Shown here: positions 41,236 through 51,189 of the stretch, piece by piece | Numbering within the stretch: position 1 is the first letter of the stretch | Layout: every line of letters starts with the position of its first letter | Source: Undaria pinnatifida | Taxonomy: Eukaryota; Sar; Phaeophyceae; Laminariales; Alariaceae | Assembly (NCBI GenBank): GCA_012845835.1 | Contig: JABAKD010000012.1 | Coordinates: 8,111,973 to 8,175,972 of the forward strand | Length of the DNA: 64,000 nt | Direction: 5' to 3' | Made by a program: the position numbers and the translations under genes | Notes under the pieces: generated by a model | What the model was told of the DNA's origin: nothing | Databases searched by the model: none | What the model saw: the letters and a program-made list of their open reading frames with translations, nothing else

Positions 41236-43080
41236 CGCGTTCGTTACGTTCGTTTCACCCCGTCCAGTGAAACTCTTACTTTGTGATTGCTTCCATGCGA
41301 TCGCACGTCCATCGCGTGTGCAAAAATTGTTCCTTGTTTTGTGCAACGAAGGCACGTGGCCTTCATCGTGGGTTTTTGAGTTGGCTCAAGGGCTTTGAGC
41401 TTTGAGTTGGCTGAATGAAGGGCTTTGAGTTCGCTGGACTTTAATTAAGGGGTTCCGAGTTCACAGTCTGAAAAAGACAGCGAAAGAGGCGATGAAAAAG
41501 AAACAGAAGCAACAAAAAAAATAGTATACGAGCTAGTTACTGCTGTTGTTGTTGTTGTTATCGGGGACTGAGAGAAGACACCTACCAGGTATGATTACAA
41601 ATGGCTTCCAACGCGGGCTGGCGTTTATTTTGGCGCAGCGCACGCACCTAAATATGTTTCGCAAGAACCAGTGCGGCCGCTGAGCCGCCGAATATATGTT
41701 GTGCAGAAACCCTAACCCTACTGCCTAACCCTAAATATGTTTTACAGGGGAGGGTGATGTGTCACCCCGTGCAGAAACGCCTATAAAATGTTTTGAAACC
41801 ACATACCTGTTATTTCCATTTTTTCAACCAACTTTCAACTTTCAACCCATCAAACATCAAACTAACTGCTCTCTGCTCGCACGACGGCATACAACAGCGC
41901 TGTGTGGACAATATGCCATTGTGAGGGGCCGCTGGTCATCATTGGTGGATTCAGAGGTAGGCAAGAAGTGCGAGTACATATGTCATCTATCTGCTATAAT
42001 TGAGGGTGTGCTGCTGCGTTGCAATTGCTGCGTTCGTCAGTGCTCACGATTACCGTGCGGTTCGTACGGTGCAGGCAGCCCAACCGCTGTAGTTTGTAGC
42101 CGTGAGTTGGTTAGTTGTGGGAACGGGGGAACTCTATGCCGTAGTTGAGTGGATATCCGCGGCCATGTGAGTTCAGTTTGCACATTGGATATGTTCACTT
42201 ATGCGCCTTTTCTTCGTATTGTGCGTTTTTAGGCGGGCAAGCGTAGTATTTTTCCTGGACGAATTTTGATTTCATTTTTTCGGATCTTCCTAGGGCTCCA
42301 GCACATTTGTGTGACCACGAACTCTAGTCTCCATGTTTGACGAGAGAACAACAATAACAACGACAACATAATAAGACGCGCACGTTTGCAACGTCTAAAA
42401 AAAGGGGGGGTGGTGGGGTAGTGTGGATACCAGTTCCTATTCCCTAGATTGTACCGCCTCCTTGTCACTATAATCCTTCAAGATCATCCTCTGGGCTCCT
42501 CGAGGTAGACTCTGAGGTGTTTCCTCATCGTTGACCCTCGAGCGTGCGGTTGCGCACATAACCTACCTCGGTGTGTCTCCACACCTCCATCTGAGAAAGA
42601 GAACCTGCGAAGGGGCCACCGTCCCACATTTTGAGGCTCCAGAAATAACTGCATCAGAAATACCGTCCTTTAGCCTATAGTCTATCGCTTCTGATTTCTG
42701 GAAATTGGTTATAGTTTTTGAATTGGTAGGTCTTGTTTTGCCGTTTGCCTTTATTTTTGAATTCTGGCACGTAGACTGTCGCCGGCGACTTTAGGTCACC
42801 ACCGCCTCTGCTGCTGTCTCTGCTACTGTGGTGCTGCGGTGGTGCTGCCGTGGTGCTGCTGTGGTGTGCCTGTGGTGGTTTCGATGGTGGTGGTGCTGCT
42901 GCTGTCGCGTTTGTGTGAGGACGAAGCTCTGTCTCGCACACAACAAGCGCGGCATGCTGTCGTAGGTGTGTTCATGTGTTTGCGATTCTTTGTTGTGGGT
43001 GATGGGTGACGTGTACAGCAGATAGGTATCATACCAGGTACAGTATAGGCAGTGGTGACATGTGATACTTGGTACGAGCT
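41236..43080. other. No gene recognised
   Basis: Short telomere-like AACCCTAACCCTACTGCC at about 41709 and triplet-rich CTG/GGT runs at 42800-42910. Frames are open only in low-complexity DNA. Confidence 0.5.
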
Positions 43081-43109
43081 AGTATCCTAAAGTAAAATAA
43101 TCCTAGTTC

Positions 43110-43290
43110 TGAGAGGTGGAAGAGCTGTTATTTCTGGGCTCAGAAACCACCAAAACCGCTTATTTCTGGCCTCGATTATTTCTGAACCCAGAAATAACGA
43201 TGATTTCCGGTCCCATAGTGGATGGTTTTTATTTTTGGCGTCGGAGATCCCTGTTAAAGAAAGAAATAATCGCTCAAAATATTCCCCATA
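43110..43290. repeat. TTATTTCTGG/CCAGAAATAA small inverted repeats
   Basis: Alternating TTATTTCTGG and AGAAATAA at 43130, 43160, 43180, 43190 and 43260, with outliers near 42645. It overlaps the 3' end of the DIRS-like fragment. Confidence 0.55.
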
Positions 43291-43299
43291 ATAGTTGGT

Positions 43300-44240
43300 C
43301 TTAGGGTCAGGCCCGTAAAAAAACCGGTGACAAGGGAAGGCCAAAAGTTTGAAATTCCCGAAGATCCCTGCCAAACTTTGCCTGAACGGTCGCCTGTGGA
43401 CCCAATTTGGTCTCCTAACCGTCCTCGTTCTCTCTTCCTCGGTCAGGTTGTACCTCCAACACACCCCCGTCTCCAGGCATAGCCCCCCTACTGCCTCGAA
43501 TGATGCGTCGGAAAGCCAGGTCCTTTTATGGGGCTGTTTCACGAACCGGACGAACGGTGCCCCCAACTCCTCCCCTCGCGCGGCCTAGTCCTCCGTCATG
43601 CACCATCTCCACCACTCCACGTCAACTCTTCCGTCAGATATAACACCCTCCCTGCCTCTGCCTTCTTCCTGTCCCTTCCCCAGCCCCCCCCTCCCCCCCT
43701 TTTCTCCTGCCCATTCAGATGCGGCTTGCTCAGCTGCAGAAGCCGCCGCACGAAATACCGCCCTGGTCTGATCACGTACGCCACGTGGTGCAGTTTGCCT
43801 GCCAGCACGAGGACCTCCCGTACAGTTGCCTTTCTCCTCTCCTCGGGCAACTCCTGGAGTATCTCCCGTAGCTCATTGATCTTCCTTCCCGGTAAGGATA
43901 TCGTCATTCTCTCCGTGTCTAGGTCAAAGCCCAGCACTTCCTGCCGAGGGGCACAATCCGTCACCTTCTAATGTGACAGCAGAGGCTCCTCTCCCACTGC
44001 CCTTTCTCCCATCGTCTGGTGGTGATTCGACGCCAGTGCCTGCGACAGCACTCATAGGCACCTCCCCCCGCCTGCTTCCCACTGCACCTCCACCGAAACC
44101 GCATCATCCATGAAGAAAACTACCCACGCTGGGTCCTCCTCCCCTCCCCCTTCCACCTCCTCGACTATGCAGCCCCGCGGCGGCGGCTCTAGCGACGGAA
44201 AAGCTTGGAGGAGCTTGGGGCGAGTGTTCGCCCACACTTA
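43300..44240 (-). pseudogene. DIRS-like reverse transcriptase/RNase H fragment
   Basis: The minus strand reads, in order, an RT active site VVFFMDDAVSVEVQW (near 44120), EVLGFDLDTERMTISLPGRK (43930), VLVLAGKLHHVAYVIRPGRY (43800) with FVRRLLQL, and an RNase H start TWLSDASFEAVGGLCLETG (43520). Two in-frame stops fall between the first and second blocks and a frameshift lies near 43590. The LAGKLHHxxYVIRPGRxFxRRLL segment is typical of RTs from tyrosine-recombinase retroelements (DIRS type) as I know them. No recombinase adjoins it here; a broken one is 7 kb away. Confidence 0.75.
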
Positions 44241-44487
44241 CGGCAGCGGCGGGAAAGCTTCGAGAAGCTCCCGAGAAGTGGAACGGCCGCAGTTTGGGCG
44301 GTCGATAAATCCCCTAGTTATGCGAGAGTGCACCTGCAGGGGCTAAGCCTTTACTATTACCACTTAATACTGGAAAAATGACCCCACGCTAGTTCCAAGT
44401 AGGCTGTCCTTCAAACGTTAGGCGCAGTAAAGAGCGAAACGACTGGTTGGCTATGCGTGTCTGTTACAACTCATGCTGTAACATATG

Positions 44488-44740
44488 GTTTTTTGTTTTT
44501 GTTTTTGTTTTTCTCACACTTTCACTTTCCAGCTTCTGGACAAGCCGTGGTCACAGGTGTCGTCCCTTCTCCCCCCCGGTTCTTGCCTTCAATTTTTATC
44601 GCGCATAGGGTTCAGCAATCCCACTGTTCGTCGATTTTTCATCGAGTGTTGCTAACTCACGCTCTCGCGCTTTCCGCAAGTCAATTTGTGCACAAGAAAA
44701 AGTCCCAACGAATTTATACGAATATGCACTCGGCGGGGTA
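44488..44740 (-). repeat. SINE-like repeat S2, copy 2
   Basis: Minus copy with an A-rich tail (TTTTTGTTTTTG on plus at 44490-44512), CTCACGCTCTCGCGCTTTCC body and a decayed B box near 44735. Confidence 0.75.
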
Positions 44741-46619
44741 TAACCCCTGCTGTGTATATGTATATGTAAAACATTATCTTCGTTTTTATTTTGCTCGCTG
44801 CTCTCCGGCGGCCGAGTCTTCTCGCACTTTCGGCCGCGGGGCAAGCTAGCCTGCCATGGGTACAGTATGAAGCATGTCTGGATCTCGGCCGAGCTCCGTG
44901 GCGGTGCCCGGCGCATTAAACGTCGCTTTGCTGGCTCTATTTGGCAAGGGAATGCGTTCCGCCCCCCTGAGACCAGCAGGTCACTTGGTACATCCAAAAT
45001 TGTTTTTCAAATTTTGATGTTTTGATAAACTTTCACAATATTTTGCTCTTCGTTGTTTTGTTCGTAACAAGAGGCCCGCTACTCAACTAACCTCAGCAGC
45101 AGCACAGCAGCAGTAGCAGCAACCGCCCGGACGAAATTGACCTCAGCAGCAGCACAACATCAGCAGTAGCAGCAACATACAGCAGTAGTAGCAGCAGTAC
45201 ACATGTGGATCGGATTAGTGTGGGGTTTGGGAGCGCGCCGCCCTGAGCCGTTGCGGCCCCGGATCTCGACGTGGGTGCGTGGGCATGGGTGCAGACAAGG
45301 GTAAATCGGCCTGCGCTCTCCTGCCGCGCGGGCGGCCGCTCGTCGAGGCAGGATCGAAAGCGTCTGTGGGCGTGGTTGACCCGGTGTGTTTATTTTTCTC
45401 TTGCGGGGTAACTAAACGTGTCCGAATGTAAGGACCGTTTTCTTGAACGAAAACATATATCCCGGCATTATATTTCCGGGCAGAGCGGATGCCAGCAGGA
45501 GGAGGCTGGGAGGTAGAGGCCAGGAGCAGCCGAGTGTTGGAACGAGCGCCACAGGGCACGGCTTGCATCTCTCCGCGCGGGAGACGGGGCTCACAGGGAC
45601 ATAGGGCGGGGAAAGCTTGGAAGATGGCACCGAGCGCGGCGAGGGCGGCAGGCATCGCGAGCGCAGCATGCACGCGAGTCTCGACCAGGCCAATTTTTTT
45701 TTTTGGGCAGTGTGGAACCATGGGTAGGGTACAAGGGTATAACTCCTTCTTGGCGATAGCCAAACTCAGGTATATACTCGGTGCTACTGTGGCCAAAATA
45801 GGGTACAGTTCTATTTCAGCGTTCGCCACGCGCCCAGGACGCCATCTGATTGACTGGGTGGATCAGTTCTAGGTCTGTTGTTATTATCGTACACACATCA
45901 TACACACATACATTTCTGAGCACATGCATCAAGTAGTGGCGGGTTCAGGCGGGAACACTAACGATCTAGCTCTACTTTCTATGGGGATAAACGAGGAGTA
46001 CATCAAGGTTACGGTTCCTCTCAAACATAGTGGGTTAGTAGTACCAAACAAAGCGTTGAACACTACTACCTCCAACTCATGGAAAATCCTTCCACGTGCA
46101 CCACACATGCCGAAATTGTTGCCGCCAACCAATTAATTATTGTACAAAATCCAAGAGCGACTGACATTGGCTGGTCAACCTTATCCATTACCACCAAGTG
46201 CAAGCACGTGTGACGCAATACATAGCAACAAACACTATTCCACGTACGGTACACAGCATCCCCTGGCCACTAATAATTCGTTTGCGCGTACATCAGTACA
46301 ACGTGCACCCACCGTCATCATCACACTCTTCCCGCTGAGTACTACTCTTTGTTTGGAGCAATGCACTAGCTCATGCCACACATTTTCCCTCTAAGAAGAG
46401 GAGTGGGGTTTATCTATGTGAATACGCGTAACACCGTTATAGGTGGGGAAATATTTATACGTGTGTCACCGGTGTCTCCTTTTTCGCCTTGCGATGCCGC
46501 CGGGATTTCACGTTACCCGCATGCCGAAGGGGAACCTTGTACCTTGTAGGTCATGATATACTTTCTGCTGTAACTTACCACGTGTAGTACAACTCTTGCG
46601 ATAACACATGGTACAACTC
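44741..46619. other. No gene recognised; CAG-rich stretch at 45090-45205
   Basis: CAGCAGCAGCACAGCAGCAG-type repeats occur at 45095-45205. A GC-rich block (45215-45700) is open on both strands without splice context or recognisable domains. The remainder shows nothing. Confidence 0.5.
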
Positions 46620-46910
46620 GGCGTCCACGGTGGTGTAGCAGGTGAACCTCGTACCTGTTAAGTTGATGTGGGTTCAAATCCCCCCGGGTGCCTTCTCGTA
46701 CTCGTGGGACTTTTTCTTAAAATGTACTAGCGGAAAGCGCGAGAGCGTGAGTTTGCAATATTCGAGTATAATCGGCGACCAGTGCCGTTTCTGCACCTTA
46801 TGCGCAATACAAACGAAGGCACGTACCGGGGGGGGGGGGGGAAGGCACCTGTGACCACGGCATGACCTTGTCCACAAGGTCGCTAACGGTGAAAGTGATA
46901 ATGGAAAAAA
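46620..46910 (+). repeat. SINE-like repeat S2, copy 3
   Basis: A-box-like TGGTGTAGCAGG, B box GGGTTCAAATCCCCCC at about 46673, body GCGGAAAGCGCGAGAGCGTG, then a poly-G run in place of GGGGGG. Confidence 0.75.
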
Positions 46911-48561
46911 TAACTCCTTCTGTAATACATAATAACAGGTACCAGGTAGGTATGGAACAGCAACAATGAACTCTACGGGAAGACGGGAGAGATCTGCAAG
47001 GACCTTTTCACACAGGTTGGCATGCACATACGGCATGTTTTTTTGTTGCGGTATCGTTGTCGTTGCATCGTGATTAAAATGATCAACAAAACATGATACA
47101 AATTACAAGTTTCGTCGGGTGTGTACCCCCTTCAAAACATAAAATGGCTATTAATACTACTGCCACTAATCATAGCTCGTGTGGTGCCGCACTTAAACGT
47201 TAATTTCCGTGGTTCGTGTTTCCTATATACCCTCGTATAACCGGTAGCATATACCACGGTATGTCATACCCAGGGAGCTATTTCCAAGTGGGTCGACGTA
47301 CAGCTCTCCCCACAGCCGTTCGTCCAACCGCAAACTATACCGTAGTATTGGTTAACTAAACTCCGAATATGGCGGAATTGCCTGATGCGGGGGACGGGTG
47401 TCATGCGATTCGCATGCCGATATACACACGGGTGCAAATCAACACGAAAGCAACATGGCCAAAATCATTGCTACAACGCGTGCAGATCACACCTGTCAAC
47501 CATAGACGTGGGTCGACATACGCCCGGTCTCTACGAGAGACCCGCCATACCGGACGGATGCTCGTACTGGTTTATGTTCGGGATACAGTACACAAATCCC
47601 GAACGCGCCAGTGAGTGAAGGATCCTCCTGGACGAGAGCGACCCCAATGCTCCAACTTCTCACTTTGGAAGTGCACCCACGTTTTCGGGCACAACCGCTT
47701 GGAGCTAGCGTGGGATAGATTTTGCAGTTCTATCGGGGTTAATATTTCCTCTCGGTTGACGCTTGAGGGGGTTGTGGAAGAAAATCCCCTTGCTCCAACA
47801 ACACGAAGAAAACACTTAGCCTAGGCCACGCACGAGCCCGTCTAACACCGAGACAAGGCCGACGTCAATACATTAGGTGATTTCCATACGGGCATCGACG
47901 ATGAGCGAGTATATAGAAGAGTATATAGCGCCCAGAAGAGTATACATCGCCCAATCGGCTGAACTCGCAGCTGATTTATTCTAAAGTCCAAAAATTGTTT
48001 GCATACCGCGTCTCCCGAAAACGAAACGTCCCGCGGCATCTAAAAGCAAGAACAAAACAGTGGCGGGGATCGATTTAGGAACAGCTAATTTTATGAGCCC
48101 TCCACCACAAGAAGCAAGTGAAGGGCAATGTTGTGCTGCGACATTGAACTCGAACCGCGAAGGTAACTGTAGGGCGGGCATCACTTATTATCGCAGGCAA
48201 TAAGGATACAAATGGTGGCGAGAGTGAACCGTAGTGTGCGCTCAGTCAGCATGTGTGTTTGAGCACTTGCTGACAAGGTACACATCTCGCAGTAAATGAA
48301 GTCTCTGTCTCAGGTATCTGATATTGACCCCGTTGGAACCACACCCACGTTTTTAGGCACAAGCTACGTGGAATTACTGCGTTTTTTTTCGCTTTGGTAA
48401 AAAAACAATAGCGTCCACGAACTCCACAAACAAAAGTAGGTCGACAACAACCACCAATACTCCACCGTTTCACCAGAGTAGCGTTGTTCGAAGGGCCCCG
48501 GTTCGATCACAAGAATCTCGCGGAGACCACCCAGGCGTGGTGGAAACGAGTACTTTCTCGG
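46911..48561. other. No firm gene; one exon-like stretch
   Basis: 47520-47609 reads GLYERPAIPDGCSYWFMFGI and ends at a CCA/GTGAGTG donor, but no acceptor or partner exon is apparent. Two stretches sharing CACCCACGTTTT(C/T)(G/A)GGCACAA (47670 and 48340) are diverged repeats. Confidence 0.4.
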
Positions 48562-48918
48562 TCAGTACGGTCTTGCGAACCAAACCAGGGATGGCAGCAT
48601 CCCGTAGCTGAGATAGCAACCTACCGGTTGTAACCCGAAATCAGCTTTTGACGTAACCCACCGATTGTGACCGGAAAACCGTGGATGGGTAGTTACCATC
48701 CTCAGGGGCTTCCATGGTCCTGCCTTGTACCGCAGGGAGGGCTTTATTGCTAACGCCTGGTGGAAAGAGGCAGTATCGCAATGTCCCGGTTTGAAAATTT
48801 TCCCCCTTGACCCCATAAAATACCAACCAAAGACGCTGGCGGCGTGCTTTCCCTTCAAGGTGATTGTTAGGAGAGGACCGGCCGATATTTGACCGACGAC
48901 AGCTGGTTCTCGACGCAC
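48562..48918 (-). CDS. Uncharacterised ORF, 118 codons
   Basis: Protein-like composition, including SVFGWYFMGSRGKIFKPGH and SKADFGLQPVGCYLSYGML, no low complexity. No domain, neighbour or splice signal supports it. It may be a fragment of a mobile element or chance. Confidence 0.25.
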   Translation of the reverse strand: MRREPAVVGQISAGPLLTITLKGKHAASVFGWYFMGSRGKIFKPGHCDTASFHQALAIKPSLRYKAGPWKPLRMVTTHPRFSGHNRWVTSKADFGLQPVGCYLSYGMLPSLVWFARPY

Positions 48919-49465
48919 GTTTGTTTGGGGGGTTTGTTTGGGGGGGTTGGTTTCGAGTCGCAGGTTTCATGTCGCCATGTGCGGCATCTCCTTCTGTTCT
49001 TTCTTTTTTGCAGTAAACCGTGTTTTTTCGTTCGTTGTTCGTGCTCGACGCGCGTGTTTTTTTTCGTTTTGCGGTATTGACGAAACCTTTCCAACTGCGT
49101 CGAGCATTCGATTTGCGAATCTTCGCGGCTGTTTGCTTTTGTTTTGTTGTAAGCACTGCTGCCCAATATTGAACGTTGTTGTTTCTGCCTGTACTGTGAT
49201 GAAGTGGTGACTTTTTTTTTTTATGTTTCGTTTTTCGTCCGTCTTCGTCCGCTTTTGTGGTTGTTGGTTTTTCGTGTCCTTTCCAATTTCACCTGCTGCC
49301 TAAAACACGCACTTCCCGTGTTTCTTGCACTATCTTGCTTTTTTCGTGGGGCCATGCTTTTTCGTTTATAGAGTACGCAGCCGTTTTTACGGGCTAAATA
49401 TACAAGGTTCCCGTCCGGGATGCGGATAGGGAGGTGGCACAAGTGCCGCTACGGACATATGACTG

Positions 49466-50055
49466 ATGTGTACAGTTTTAATTGCCATGTTTGCCTCTGT
49501 TCCCGGGAATAATATCTCTTCGTGCTCGCAGCTTTATCCCAAACCCCAAAGGGGGTGGACACAATTTGAACCCTGCGATCACTGTCGTCGAAGTTTGGGC
49601 GCGATAGGCGCAGTGTGTCGCGCTTGGCAACACTTTTTAACGTTTTTGCCAGCGGGCATGGATTAGACAAGCCCCCGGGATTCCAAATCCCCTATCCCCG
49701 GGGTTTCCGCATCTCCTATCCCCGTGAAAGGACTTACTTTTACGTGAGTAATATTTTGATGCAAACCGGTTTTTTCCCTTACGAGGCCTACCACGGGAGT
49801 ACGTGCACTTCCTTAAGTTTTGTCGTGAGGTGTATGCTCGCACATTGCATGGCTCCCCGAAACTATGTGGTTACCCTGTACAGAGACGGGTTGTCGATAT
49901 TACTACGTATGTTTGTGTGCGCTGCGCGCCTTATGTCGTGCGTACGGTGCATGTATTTTGCGCTACGTGTCATGTGCTTGCCGTCCGTGTTCTGTCCCCG
50001 GTGTTTCTCCTGCGAGAGGCGTTCACCTTGAGCATGGCATATTTTCTCAAACGGG
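49466..50055 (+). repeat. Repeat module A, plus copy
   Basis: About 590 bp repeated in reverse at 60530-61110. Shared blocks: ATTGCCATGTTTGCCTCTGT, AACCCCAAAGGGGGTGGACA, GGAGTACGTGCACTTCCTTA and GTTCTGTCCCCGGTGTTTCT. No intact ORF common to both copies. Confidence 0.85.
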
Positions 50056-50598
50056 AAAAATGGGCCGGTCAGTCCATCAGGCCCACAAACAACCCGTGTC
50101 AAGTTGGACACGATCAACCGACGCAGACAACAGCTGACCCGGACGGGCATGGCCAACGCTCCAGGGACTCCTCCCAGCAGCACCCCTCTGGAGGACAATT
50201 GTCCTCGCTGCCAGCGCCAGCTACTGCAGAGTACAAACGCCGGTAGCGCTGACTTCCCGGGCTGCCCGGGATACCCGGATGAGTGCGTTGTTGGACGACG
50301 ACGAAGGGCTCGCCGCAGAAAGAGCACGGTTTGCTTCAGGATAGAATAATTCCCGCCCACGCGCACTCGTCCGGGTATCCCGGGCAGCCCGGGAAGTCAG
50401 CGCTACCGGCGTTTGTACTCTGCAGTAGCACCAGCTGGCGCTGACAGCAGTGACAATTGTCCTCCAGGGGGGTGTTGCTCGGAGGAGTCCCTAGAGCGTT
50501 GGCCAGGCCCGTTGGGGTCACTGTTGACGGCATCGGTCGATCGTGTCAAACTTGTCACGGGTTGTTTGTAGGCCTGATGGGCTGACGGGCCCATTTTT
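50056..50598. repeat. Foldback element, arms about 235 bp, loop 74 bp
   Basis: Arms 50056-50287 and 50362-50598 are inverted copies of one another (GGGCTGCCCGGGATACCCGG against CCGGGTATCCCGGGCAGCCC). Each arm, read outward-to-inward, encodes a similar peptide with TPLEDNCPRCQRQL (second arm CHCCQRQL) and STNAGSADFPGCPGYPDEC. The loop differs. It separates modules A and B. Confidence 0.85.
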
Positions 50599-50624
50599 TT
50601 ATGGTCTAATGGACCCATCAGTGG

Positions 50625-50930
50625 GCGGGAGAAATCACGAATTATCTGGTACAGCGAGCGACCGCTGTCCAGTTGTAAACAACAGCTCTGTCTGTTCGCG
50701 TGTTCTACCAGTCTGCCAGCACCGTCCCATGCGGTATCCACTTGGTATCCCCACAAGCGCGATCAACCAAACAATGCCAGCTGCTGCAGTCAAAGTGAGC
50801 TACGTACTTCGTGTTCCGCCAGAGAATATGAACCACAACGCCGAATTATCTCTAGAACAACAAATGAAATATTTATTTTATCGGTTCTCGATTCCTAATA
50901 ATATTTCTCTTCGTTGCGTATATCTTTCGA
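50625..50930 (+). repeat. Repeat module B, copy 1
   Basis: AAATCACGAATTATCTGGTA to ATTCCTAATAATATT, about 90 percent identical by eye to 60240-60515 in the same orientation. Confidence 0.85.
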
Positions 50931-51189
50931 ATTGCGTTATATATTATCATTTTCTGTGGCTTGAGAGGGGGATCAGGTGGCTAACATGTCTACGGCAGTA
51001 TCTAACTCTGCCTCATACCCACATGTCTTTGCTCACAAACGCATCTCTCTCCCTCCACTGTCTGGGTTCTACTCTGCGATCTCTCGGACGACTGAGCCAC
51101 CGAATGGTCCAACACCACTGACTCCTCCACAACCGAGGTTACCCTGAGACTTCTACAGTTTACCCCATACAGTATCTTGACCTGGCTGT
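50931..51189. other. No feature
   Basis: T/C-rich sequence between module B and the recombinase pseudogene. Confidence 0.4.

Noticed and set aside
40528-41735. Telomere-like CCCTAA repeats
   Set aside because: Only one to three imperfect units at each place; too short to call interstitial telomere arrays.
45215-45872. Open frames of 127 and 204 codons on opposite strands
   Set aside because: GC-rich with no domain, start context or introns; cannot choose a strand.
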